From assembly GCA_044360385.1 (NCBI GenBank), contig JBIKKK010000076.1, positions 1-9,534 on the forward strand: DNA of 9,534 bases, read 5' to 3'. This document shows, one piece after another, positions 1-5,825 of the stretch. A program made the translations under genes and the position numbers. This DNA comes from Mxb001 sp044360385. GTDB taxonomy: Bacteria > Actinomycetota > Actinomycetes > S36-B12. Under the pieces are notes generated by a model. It was not told the DNA's origin. It saw only the letters and a list, made by a program, of their open reading frames with translations, and searched no databases. Positions within the stretch are counted from its first letter, which is position 1. Every line of letters starts with the position of its first letter.

Positions 1-52
1 CGTGGATGGCGGTGTCTGCGGAATGAGTGATTGCGACGGAGGTGATGTCCAT
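1..52 (-). CDS. 5' end of an unidentified leftward gene (partial)
   Basis: Reading leftward from an ATG at 52-50 gives an open frame to the window edge that begins MDITSVAITHSADTAIH. Only 17 codons are visible, so no family can be assigned. The case for a real gene is its setting. It is divergent from the dioxygenase gene, a TAACGT hexamer ends exactly 6 nt upstream of the ATG (the same geometry as the other free-standing genes here), and a perfect 13-bp palindrome lies a little further upstream. There is no Shine-Dalgarno. The visible residues show no signal peptide or HTH. It could be a chance frame; the neighbouring sequence to the left would decide. Confidence 0.45.
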   Translation of the reverse strand, partial: MDITSVAITHSADTAIH

Positions 53-58
53 GACGTG

Positions 59-64
59 ACGTTA
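59..64 (-). promoter_or_regulatory. Putative leaderless -10 (TAACGT) for the partial leftward gene
   Basis: The hexamer TAACGT on the minus strand ends 6 nt before the ATG at 52. That places a transcription start at or next to the A of the ATG. It lies within a small perfect palindrome, GACGT-T-ACGTC, at 58-68. No convincing -35 box is visible. Confidence 0.4.
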
Positions 65-73
65 CGTCGGCGG

Positions 74-86
74 TCTGACAGTCAGA
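74..86. promoter_or_regulatory. 13-bp perfect palindrome, candidate operator
   Basis: TCTGAC-A-GTCAGA is a perfect inverted repeat with a single central base at 80. It lies about 28 bp upstream of the divergent ATG at 52, where a -35 element would fall if that gene is leaderless, so a bound protein would be expected to repress it. No regulator family is recognisable from the half-site alone. Confidence 0.35.
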
Positions 87-141
87 GTGCGTCGTTCGCC
101 GTGTTCCACATTGCAACGAGCGAAGTGTTTTCGTCGTACGC

Positions 142-231
142 CACTATCCACAACGATGCAGGAATTCCCTCGAGCAACCTTGCCGACACTATCCACAGCG
201 ATGCAGAGATTCCCTCGGGCAACCTTGCCGC
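142..231. repeat. Two tandem 45-bp direct repeat units
   Basis: Units 142-186 and 187-231 are identical at about 40 of 45 positions. Both contain CTATCCACA (one mismatch to the classical DnaA box TTATCCACA) and GCAACCTTGC (a short palindrome). Although 45 is a multiple of 3, in the rightward frame that crosses the array the base differences all change the amino acid, which argues against coding. The array lies in the 250-bp intergenic region between the divergent partial gene and the dioxygenase gene. It could be a regulatory array, a dispersed intergenic repeat, or a short DnaA-binding cluster. Outside it and the palindromes above I see nothing else definable in 53-302. Confidence 0.8.
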
Positions 232-290
232 GGCCGCACGCGCCGTCGACGTACCGACCCAGGCGTCGTGGCCCGCCTGGTCCACGGCGC

Positions 291-296
291 TACTCT
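291..296 (+). promoter_or_regulatory. Putative leaderless -10 (TACTCT) for the dioxygenase operon
   Basis: TACTCT fits TANNNT and ends exactly 6 nt before the ATG at 303. There is no Shine-Dalgarno in the 20 nt upstream, so this probably drives a leaderless mRNA for the three-gene operon. I see no good -35 hexamer at the usual spacing. Confidence 0.45.
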
Positions 297-302
297 CGCC
301 CC

Positions 303-1097
303 ATGTCGTACGTCGATTCGCAGGCCGTCGCTGACTATGCGCGAGACGGCGCGGTCGTCATCCGGGGCTGCTTCACGCCCGAGCAGGTCGACCTCGTTCG
401 CGCAGGAGTCGCCCGCAACCTGGCGGAGCCGGGCCCGCTGGTCGCGGTCGCAAGCGAGGAGAGCGACACCGGCCGCTTCGTCGAGGACTTCTGCAACTGG
501 CAGCGGATCCCGGAATACGAGGAGTTCATCCGCACCTCTCCGGCCGCCCACATCGCCCGTGAGCTCATGGAGAGTGAGCACGTGCGGCTCTACCACGACC
601 ACCTCCTCGTAAAGGAGGCCAAGACCAAGCAGCGCACGCCGTGGCACCAGGACCAGCCCTACTACAACGTCGAAGGCCGCCAGAACGTCTCGATGTGGAT
701 GCCGCTCGATCCGGTACCGCGTGAATCGACGCTGGAGTTCGTTGCGGGCTCGCACCTCGGGCCGTGGCTCATGCCGCGCACCTTCCGCGACGAGCAGGCC
801 AAGTGGTTCCCCGAGGGCACGCTCGGCGAGTTGCCGCGTGTCGATGACGATCGCGATGCCTATCCGATCCTCGGCTGGCCGCTTGAGCCAGGCGATGCCG
901 TGTGGTTCCACATGCTCACGCTCCACGGGGCGGCGGGGTCGCAGAGCCTACGTCGGGCCTTCAGCCTGCGCTTCCTCGGTGACGACATGGTCCACGCGCC
1001 GCGAGCGTGGCGTACCTCGCCGGAGTTCGCGGGACTTGCTGACGAGTTGCCCGCGGGCGTGCCGATGGATCACCCGCTCTTCCCGGTGCTCGTGTGA
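303..1097 (+). CDS. Phytanoyl-CoA dioxygenase (PhyH) family Fe(II)/2-oxoglutarate oxygenase
   Basis: This 264-residue cytoplasmic protein has the PhyH double-stranded beta-helix features. The facial triad is H115-x-D117 (in WHQDQPYY) plus a distal H208 (in LTLHGAAG), with R217/R218 about ten residues on, suited to bind the 2-oxoglutarate carboxylate. FVAGSH at 146-151 and EPGDAVWFH at 195-203 are typical strands around the active site. The family hydroxylates acyl-CoAs or small carboxylates using O2 and 2-oxoglutarate; the substrate here cannot be read from sequence. The ATG at 303 was chosen over an in-frame ATG at 87 because protein similarity starts immediately after it and the leaderless -10 sits directly upstream. 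The longer version would translate the intergenic 45-bp repeats. Its stop overlaps the GTG of the next gene (GTGA), so the two are probably translationally coupled. Family assignment is firm; physiological role is unknown. Confidence 0.9.
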   Translation: MSYVDSQAVADYARDGAVVIRGCFTPEQVDLVRAGVARNLAEPGPLVAVASEESDTGRFVEDFCNWQRIPEYEEFIRTSPAAHIARELMESEHVRLYHDHLLVKEAKTKQRTPWHQDQPYYNVEGRQNVSMWMPLDPVPRESTLEFVAGSHLGPWLMPRTFRDEQAKWFPEGTLGELPRVDDDRDAYPILGWPLEPGDAVWFHMLTLHGAAGSQSLRRAFSLRFLGDDMVHAPRAWRTSPEFAGLADELPAGVPMDHPLFPVLV

Positions 1098-2428
1098 AGG
1101 GCACGTCGCGGTTGGCCGCGGGCACGACGCGACTCGCCGTAGCTCTCGCGTGCACTGCACTTGCCTCGATCGCCCTCACGGCACCCGTCGCGAGCGCACA
1201 GCCTCCCGAGGTCGGCGGGAGCGCAGGCCCGGTTCCCAGCGCCGTCGCTGTCGCCAATGATGGAACGTTGGCGGCTGCAGGATTCGGCGCACCCGATGTC
1301 GTAGGGCTCATCCCGCTGGAGGGCTTGGCGCTGAATGCGTCCCTCGGCTGCAGGCCGGTCGATGTGGCTATCGCACCGGATGCGACGTACGCGTGGGCTG
1401 TCTGCCAGGGCGACTCGCATATCCACGTCATCGATGTCGGCACGGGTGAGTTGGTGAGGGCCGGGATAGGCACCGTCAACACCGACGACATCGTCTACCT
1501 GCCCGACGTCAAGCGCCTCGTCGTGGCCGACCTCGAGGGTGAGATCGTCGTTGTCAGTGCCACGAGCCTCAACGACTACGAGATCGTCAAGCGCATCGCC
1601 ACCCCGGACTTCTATCCGACGGAGCTCGCCCCCCTTCCTGATGGCAGTGGGACCTACGTCGTCAGCGATTCAGGGCGCCTCGCCTACGTCGACTTCGCGA
1701 GCGGAGCCGTCACGGAACTCACGGCGCAGGGACCCGAGACGCTCCTTCTGTCGCTCTCCCTCGCACGGACGGGGACGCTGCTCTACGCCGGTGCGGTGAT
1801 TGGCCCGAGTGACGGCACGCGCCGCTCGGCGGTCGTGGCGCTCGATCCGGCGACGGGTCGCGTGCGTCAAGAGCTGCCGCTTGAGTTCACGCTCCCCGGC
1901 TCCACGAGCATCGCCGTGTCCACCGGCTATCGGAGTCTCAGCGTGGGCACCGGGCTCGGAGTCCTCGTCGATGGAGTGGAGACCGGGGCACTCGAGGTGG
2001 CCCTCGACCCGCAGGGACGGATGGGGGCGGTCACCGCGCTCTTCCCCTACACGGCCTACGCCGCCGATGTGAGTCGTAGCGGAGACGGCACGTGGGCCGG
2101 TGTCGCGACCACGGACGCCACGGTCGTGGCCGCCGACGTCGAAGACTCGCCCTATCCGCCGCAGGTGACGGTGAAGAGCTCGCTCCGCGGCGCGATGCTG
2201 ACGCTCTCCGGTGCGACGGGCGGGATGCGGCCGGGTGCGCGCGTCACGGTGCACATCAAGGACTTCACCAAGAAGAAGTCGCGCTTCGTCAGGCAGGCAG
2301 TCGGGGCAAAGACCACGGCGACCGGCGAGTACCGATGGAAGGGCAAGGCGCCGTCCGCCCGCATGCAGGTCCACACATCCGCGAATGGCGTGAAGAGCAA
2401 GACGATCACGGTGACGGCGCGCAAGTGA
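1094..2428 (+). CDS. Secreted beta-propeller-like repeat protein with C-terminal beta-sandwich domain
   Basis: This is a 444-residue exported protein. It has a basic N-terminus, a hydrophobic stretch at about 14-31 and a signal peptidase I-like site after VASA (residue 35). Residues 45-350 carry irregular repeats of beta-propeller type (YVTN/WD40-like): runs such as PSAVAVANDGTLAAAG, VDVAIAPDATYAWAV and VVALDPATGRV, each with a hydrophobic strand followed by a D-G or D-P turn. C86 and C104 could form a disulfide. Residues 357-444 look like an Ig/fibronectin-type sandwich rich in Lys/Arg. There is no LPxTG motif or C-terminal membrane anchor. The GTG start overlaps the dioxygenase stop by 4 nt and lacks a Shine-Dalgarno, so translation probably depends on termination upstream. 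No catalytic residues are apparent; a binding or scaffold role is likely. An exported protein coupled between two cytoplasmic enzymes is odd. Confidence 0.8.
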   Translation: MKGTSRLAAGTTRLAVALACTALASIALTAPVASAQPPEVGGSAGPVPSAVAVANDGTLAAAGFGAPDVVGLIPLEGLALNASLGCRPVDVAIAPDATYAWAVCQGDSHIHVIDVGTGELVRAGIGTVNTDDIVYLPDVKRLVVADLEGEIVVVSATSLNDYEIVKRIATPDFYPTELAPLPDGSGTYVVSDSGRLAYVDFASGAVTELTAQGPETLLLSLSLARTGTLLYAGAVIGPSDGTRRSAVVALDPATGRVRQELPLEFTLPGSTSIAVSTGYRSLSVGTGLGVLVDGVETGALEVALDPQGRMGAVTALFPYTAYAADVSRSGDGTWAGVATTDATVVAADVEDSPYPPQVTVKSSLRGAMLTLSGATGGMRPGARVTVHIKDFTKKKSRFVRQAVGAKTTATGEYRWKGKAPSARMQVHTSANGVKSKTITVTARK

Positions 2429-2814
2429 CCCGCATCGAGATCCAGCGGCGCTTCAGCGACCTCGACCCACTGGGTCACGTCAACAACGTCGCGTATCACG
2501 ACTACCTGCAGGAAGCCCGCATGGGACTCATCGGCGAGCTCGACGCGGTCGTCAATGATGATTACGCCCAGATCGTCGTCTCGCAGGAGATCCGTCACGT
2601 CAAGCCGCTGGGCTACTCCCGCGATCCGGTTGTGATCGAGGCGAGTGTCACCGACATGGCACGCACGTCGTACTCCATCGTCTATCGCATACTTGACGAG
2701 CACGGCGAGGTGGCAGCGGAGGCGTCGACGCGTCTCGCCGTCGTCGACGCCCAGACCGGTCGCCCGATCCGCATGCCCGAGGAGCTGCGCGAGCGCTTGC
2801 TTGCAGAAGGCTGA
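2425..2814 (+). CDS. Acyl-CoA thioesterase, 4HBT hotdog family
   Basis: This 129-residue protein has the usual length for a single-hotdog 4-hydroxybenzoyl-CoA thioesterase/YbgC-type enzyme. The signature FSDLDPLGHVNNVAYHDYLQ at residues 10-29 contains the catalytic Asp (D14) and the GHVNN loop that leads into the long central helix. Later strands (VVSQEIRHVKPL, PVVIEASV, SYSIVYRIL, EASTRLAVVD) complete the fold. It should hydrolyse acyl-CoA thioesters in the cytosol and probably works as a dimer or tetramer. The GTG start at 2425 overlaps the stop of the secreted protein gene in a GTGA motif. An upstream extension in this frame would only shadow that gene. Together with the PhyH oxygenase it suggests modification and then release of an acyl-CoA, but the substrate is unknown. 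Its stop is one base from the convergent hmuV stop. Confidence 0.88.
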   Translation: MTRIEIQRRFSDLDPLGHVNNVAYHDYLQEARMGLIGELDAVVNDDYAQIVVSQEIRHVKPLGYSRDPVVIEASVTDMARTSYSIVYRILDEHGEVAAEASTRLAVVDAQTGRPIRMPEELRERLLAEG

Positions 2815-2815
2815 C

Positions 2816-3568
2816 TCAGCCCTCGGACCAGAAGAAGCGCCGACCGTCGGCCATCGACGACGACACGGGTACGCCGTATGCCCGCGTGAGCGTCTCCGCG
2901 GTAAGTGTGGTGTCGGCTGGGCCCTGTCCCACGACGCGTCCACGCGCGAGCAGCGTGGCCGAGTCCGCGAGCGCGGCCAGGCGTCCGAGGTCGTGACCCA
3001 CGATGACGATGGCGTCGCCAGCATCACGGCGCCGGCGAATCGCGGCGTCGAGATGAGCCTGGCCCGCGAGATCGAGCGCAGCATCTGCTTCGTCGAGGAG
3101 CAACACCGGTGCGCGCTGCGCCAGGACGCGGGCCAGATGCACGCGTGCACGCTCACCACCCGATAGCGAGGTGACAGGTCGGTCGAGCAACTCCCCGAGC
3201 TGGTGCTCGGCGACGACGGCCTCGAACACGTCGGTGTCGTGCGTGGCTGCGTCACTGCCGCGCCACGGCAGCCGTCCCCAGCTCACGACCTCGCGCACGG
3301 TGAAGGGGAAGGCCAGGGGTGTCTCCTGCGCCAGAAGCGCGCGACGACGAGCCGCCACCCGGGCGCTTGTGCGCGACCACGACTCACCCTCGAGGAGGAC
3401 GGTGCCGGAGTCGGGTGAGAGATCGCCGGCAAGCACAGCCTGCAGCGTCGACTTGCCCGAACCGTTGGGCCCGACGAGCGCGTGCACCTCACCGGGGGCG
3501 ACAGCGACACTGACATCGACGAGCCGATCCCGCACGCTCACCCCGTGGGCCTCGACGCGCGCGATCAT
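2816..3568 (-). CDS. hmuV: Haem ABC transporter ATP-binding protein HmuV
   Basis: This 250-residue ATPase has the length and layout of HmuV/FecE-type proteins. It shows Walker A GPNGSGKST (33-41), Q-loop Q81 (LLAQETPLAFPFTVREVV, typical of the family), ABC signature LSGGE (135-139), Walker B VLLLDE (155-160) and H-loop H191 (VGHD). The D-loop reads DEADAALD instead of the common DEPTSALD, a mild variant. It should dimerise under HmuU and power haem import at the cytoplasmic face. The ATG overlaps the hmuU stop (ATGA), and a perfect AAGGAGG lies 6 nt upstream inside hmuU, so it can be initiated independently as well as coupled. It is the last gene of the leftward hmuTUV operon. The assignment to haem rather than siderophore or B12 rests mainly on the HmuT neighbour. 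Confidence 0.88.
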   Translation of the reverse strand: MIARVEAHGVSVRDRLVDVSVAVAPGEVHALVGPNGSGKSTLQAVLAGDLSPDSGTVLLEGESWSRTSARVAARRRALLAQETPLAFPFTVREVVSWGRLPWRGSDAATHDTDVFEAVVAEHQLGELLDRPVTSLSGGERARVHLARVLAQRAPVLLLDEADAALDLAGQAHLDAAIRRRRDAGDAIVIVGHDLGRLAALADSATLLARGRVVGQGPADTTLTAETLTRAYGVPVSSSMADGRRFFWSEG

Positions 3569-4566
3569 GCCCAGCCTCCTTGGGCAGCGCGCGTGCGGCG
3601 TAGCAGAACGACGAACACGGGAGCGCCAATGACCGCCGTGACCACGCCGAGGGGGAGTTCGACGGGTGAAACCGCCGTACGCGCGATCGTGTCAGACACG
3701 AGCAGCAGCAGCGCACCCGCGAGCGCGGAGCCGACGAGCAGCGCACCGTGTCGCGGGCCGATGAGTATGCGCACTGCATGCGGGACCACGAGGCCGACGA
3801 AGGCGATCACGCCCACGACGGCCACGCCCGCGGACACCGCGAGCACCGCGCCGGCCAGCGCGAGCAGGCGTGTCCTGTCGACATCGACGCCCGCGGCTCT
3901 CGCCGCGCGATCACCGAGCGCGAGCACGTCGAGGTTGCGCGCCACCAGCCCTGCGAGCACCAGCGCCAGCACCAGGAAGGGGAGGGTGGTCCATACGCCG
4001 GGCCAGGTGGCCAGCGCGAGGCTGCCGGCGGTCCAGAAGGTAGTCGAGCGTGCACCCGCGGTGTCGGAGACGGCGACCACCACGGAGACCAGTGCCGCCG
4101 CGAAGGCCGTCACCGCGACACCGCCGAGCACGAGCATCACGACCTCGGTGCGTCCTGATCCCACACGGGCGATCCACAGCACCAGTGCCATGCCTGCAAG
4201 TCCTGCGAGCGTCGCGCCGAGCGCAGCGATCCAGGGGAAACCCGACAGGGGCATCCCGGTCGATCCGCCGGGCCAGATCGCCGCCCCTAAGGCAATCGCG
4301 ATGACCGCGCCAAGCGCGGCGCTCGCGGAGACGCCGATGATGCCGGGGTCGGCCAAGGGATTGCGCAGTGTGCCCTGCAGGAGTGCACCGGAGATGCCCA
4401 GGCCTGCTCCCACGACGAGCGTCAGTGCGATGCGTGGTGCGCGGATCTCGGTGATGATGACGCTGGAGGTGTCTGCAGCACCGACCAGCAGGGCCGCGCC
4501 TGCCGCGATGACGAGAACCAGCGCGAGCACGGCGAGCACGACCGCCGTGGGGAGGCGAGCCGTCAT
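3565..4566 (-). CDS. hmuU: Haem ABC transporter permease HmuU (FecCD family)
   Basis: This 333-residue polytopic membrane protein is of FecCD/BtuC type, with about nine or ten hydrophobic helices. Family marks in order are RAPR (42-45); GAGLGISGALLQ followed by RNPLADPGIIG (about 53-78), the conserved early block; the GDRAARAAGVDVDR cytoplasmic segment (218-231) that contacts the ATPase; FVGLVVPHAVR (256-266) with the invariant Pro-His; and ELPLGVVTAVIGAPVF (303-318) near the C-terminus. Two copies should form the translocation pathway and receive haem from HmuT. The ATG start overlaps the hmuT stop and its own stop overlaps the hmuV start, both as ATGA, giving strict co-translation in the order T-U-V. 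No internal defects are seen. Confidence 0.9.
   Translation of the reverse strand: MTARLPTAVVLAVLALVLVIAAGAALLVGAADTSSVIITEIRAPRIALTLVVGAGLGISGALLQGTLRNPLADPGIIGVSASAALGAVIAIALGAAIWPGGSTGMPLSGFPWIAALGATLAGLAGMALVLWIARVGSGRTEVVMLVLGGVAVTAFAAALVSVVVAVSDTAGARSTTFWTAGSLALATWPGVWTTLPFLVLALVLAGLVARNLDVLALGDRAARAAGVDVDRTRLLALAGAVLAVSAGVAVVGVIAFVGLVVPHAVRILIGPRHGALLVGSALAGALLLLVSDTIARTAVSPVELPLGVVTAVIGAPVFVVLLRRTRAAQGGWA
3575..3581 (-). promoter_or_regulatory. Strong Shine-Dalgarno (AAGGAGG) for hmuV
   Basis: On the minus strand AAGGAGG is followed by 6 nt and then the hmuV ATG. It is the strongest ribosome-binding site in the window and confirms the start. It is embedded in the last codons of hmuU, so hmuV does not depend only on coupling. 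Confidence 0.8.
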
Positions 4567-5720
4567 GACATCCGTGCGGCAGAACTGATCGCGGACCGCA
4601 GCAGCTCGACCAGTGCACCCGTGCGGGGTCCGTAGGAGAGCAGCACCTCGTCATCGACCGCGACGACGCGGCGCTCGCGCCCCGCCGTCGTCTGCGCGAC
4701 TCCGGGGAGGGCCAGGAGGCCCTCCATGCCGTTGACGGACTCGAGTCCCCCCGTCATCACGAGGAGCACATGGGGATCGAGTGCGACGAGTGCTTCCGCG
4801 GTGAGCGGCGTGAATGCCTCGAGCCCGTCCTCCGCGCCCACATCGATCCCGCCCGCGGCGGTGATGAGCGCGTCGGCCCCCGAGCCCTCGCCACCGAGCA
4901 GGTAGATGGCGGAGGTGCCGCGCAGGTAGAGGAAGGCCACGCGAGGGGCGTCCGCCGTCGGGTCGCCGGTGACCGGGCTCGCGTCGGTCGCAACGTCGGT
5001 CGGCAGTGTTGCGTCGGTCGGCAGTGTTGCGTCGGTCGGCAGTGTTGCGTCGGTCGGCAGTGTTGCGTCGGTCGGGAGTGTCGCAAGCAGGGGGGCTGCA
5101 TCGACGCCGACGGCGTCGGCGATGGCCCGCGTGCGTGGTGCCATATCCGCGAGGGTCCAGGCCTCAGGCACCTCGACGATGCGCGCACCCGCCGCCTCGA
5201 TTTGGTCCAGGGCCTCCGGCGGTGTCGTCCGTGCGTCAACGATGACGAGATCGGGAGCCAGCGAGATAACTCGCTCGGCCGAGACGTTGTGTGCCTGCGT
5301 CACGACCTCCGCGTCACTGGGCACCTCGCTGGTCTCGTCGCGCCCGACGACACGATCACCCACACCAAGGGCGACGAGCGTCTCGCCTACTCCCGTCGCG
5401 AGGCTCACGATCCGCTGCGGTGTCTGCGCGGTCGGAGCAGCGAGCGAGGTGATCGCGGGGAGGTCTGCGGCGGTGATGACGATGGGCTCGTCCGGCTCGG
5501 TGCGCGCGGCGGGTCCGGACTCGCTGCCCGCCGAGCCGTTGCTGGCCGCGCCCGAGGCCGCGCTGTCAGAGGCAGCGGCGCTGGGGGAGGCAGCCGTGCT
5601 GTCCGAAGCAGAACTGCTACACGCCGAGAGCACCAGGGCGATGGACGCGAGGGCGGCGACCGCTGCCGGGAGGCCACGACTCCGGCGATATATCGCGGGG
5701 AGGGTCCGGCGCACACGCAT
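4563..5720 (-). CDS. hmuT: Haem-binding lipoprotein HmuT with an ATLPTD repeat insertion
   Basis: This 385-residue class III substrate-binding lipoprotein has a hydrophobic signal ending in lipobox LSAC (C34), followed by a Ser/Ala/Gly-rich tether to about residue 75. The N-lobe begins at PQRIVSLATGVGETLVALG (101-119). H144 (QAHNVSAERVISL) and Y265 with R267 (YLRG) match, as I recall them, the His136, Tyr235 and Arg237 haem-pocket residues of Corynebacterium diphtheriae HmuT. M322 lies 57 residues after the Tyr, as Met292 does there. Residues 213-242 are five copies of ATLPTD, placed between the lobes where related proteins have the connecting backbone helix. The His-to-Tyr distance is 121 residues against 99, so the array is largely added sequence. 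The first gene of the hmuTUV operon, it is apparently leaderless (AATACT 6 nt before the ATG). Haem specificity is inferred from these residues. Confidence 0.87.
   Translation of the reverse strand: MRVRRTLPAIYRRSRGLPAAVAALASIALVLSACSSSASDSTAASPSAAASDSAASGAASNGSAGSESGPAARTEPDEPIVITAADLPAITSLAAPTAQTPQRIVSLATGVGETLVALGVGDRVVGRDETSEVPSDAEVVTQAHNVSAERVISLAPDLVIVDARTTPPEALDQIEAAGARIVEVPEAWTLADMAPRTRAIADAVGVDAAPLLATLPTDATLPTDATLPTDATLPTDATLPTDVATDASPVTGDPTADAPRVAFLYLRGTSAIYLLGGEGSGADALITAAGGIDVGAEDGLEAFTPLTAEALVALDPHVLLVMTGGLESVNGMEGLLALPGVAQTTAGRERRVVAVDDEVLLSYGPRTGALVELLRSAISSAARMS
4995..5084 (-). repeat. Five tandem 18-bp in-frame units (ATLPTD) inside hmuT
   Basis: On the plus strand the unit is GTCGGTCGGCAGTGTTGC. 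Units 4995-5012, 5013-5030, 5031-5048 and 5049-5066 are identical. Unit 5067-5084, the most N-terminal in the protein, differs at two bases, both silent. The units are in codon register, so gain or loss of copies keeps the frame. Identical copies point to recent slippage or unequal recombination. A degenerate remnant (VATDAS) follows the array. It is not a CRISPR array: there are no spacers. Confidence 0.97.
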
Positions 5721-5726
5721 CCACTC

Positions 5727-5732
5727 AGTATT
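5727..5732 (-). promoter_or_regulatory. Putative leaderless -10 (AATACT) for hmuTUV
   Basis: On the minus strand AATACT (four of six matches to TATAAT) ends 6 nt before the hmuT ATG, and no Shine-Dalgarno is present. About 18 nt upstream is GGGAAC, which recalls ECF-type -35 elements, but no matching ECF -10 is evident, so I do not claim it. Confidence 0.45.
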
Positions 5733-5756
5733 GCTAGTAGGCGCGGGGGTGTTCCC

Positions 5757-5789
5757 GACACTGCGTCGGCATCATGCCGACACGGTGTC
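5757..5789. promoter_or_regulatory. 33-bp imperfect palindrome between hmuT and the secreted-protein operon, probable shared operator
   Basis: Left arm GACACTGCGTCGGCAT, central C at 5773, right arm ATGCCGACACGGTGTC. The arms pair at 14 of 16 positions, with an uninterrupted inner core of 8 pairs. The centre is exactly 53 nt from the A of the hmuT ATG (5720) and 53 nt from the A of the divergent ATG (5826), so the site sits symmetrically between the two predicted -35 zones. It does not resemble a DtxR or Fur box. A dimeric regulator acting on both arms is the natural reading; a hairpin terminator is unlikely between divergent starts. Confidence 0.65.
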
Positions 5790-5813
5790 AGGCGAATCGG
5801 CACCCATGCTGTC

Positions 5814-5819
5814 TAGCGT
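5814..5819 (+). promoter_or_regulatory. Putative leaderless -10 (TAGCGT) for the secreted-protein operon
   Basis: TAGCGT fits TANNNT and ends exactly 6 nt before the ATG at 5826. The six-base gap (gaagtt) leaves no room for a properly spaced Shine-Dalgarno. Confidence 0.45.
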
Positions 5820-5825
5820 GAAGTT

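Noticed and set aside
142..231. Replication origin based on the two DnaA-like boxes
   Set aside because: There are only two imperfect boxes, no AT-rich unwinding region, and no dnaA/dnaN neighbours.
87..302. Upstream in-frame extension of the dioxygenase gene
   Set aside because: It would translate the intergenic 45-bp repeats into low-complexity Arg/Pro-rich sequence, and family similarity begins only after the ATG at 303.
2..334. Rightward 110-residue open frame over the 5' intergenic region
   Set aside because: Differences between the two 45-bp units all change the amino acid in this frame, there is no initiation signal, and it overlaps the start of the clear PhyH gene.
3482..4588. Long rightward open frame opposite hmuU/hmuV
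   Set aside because: Its product is Ala/Ser/Thr-rich with no domain; it is an antisense shadow of a well-supported permease in GC-rich DNA.
4995..5084. CRISPR array
   Set aside because: The 18-bp units abut with no spacers and are in frame within hmuT.
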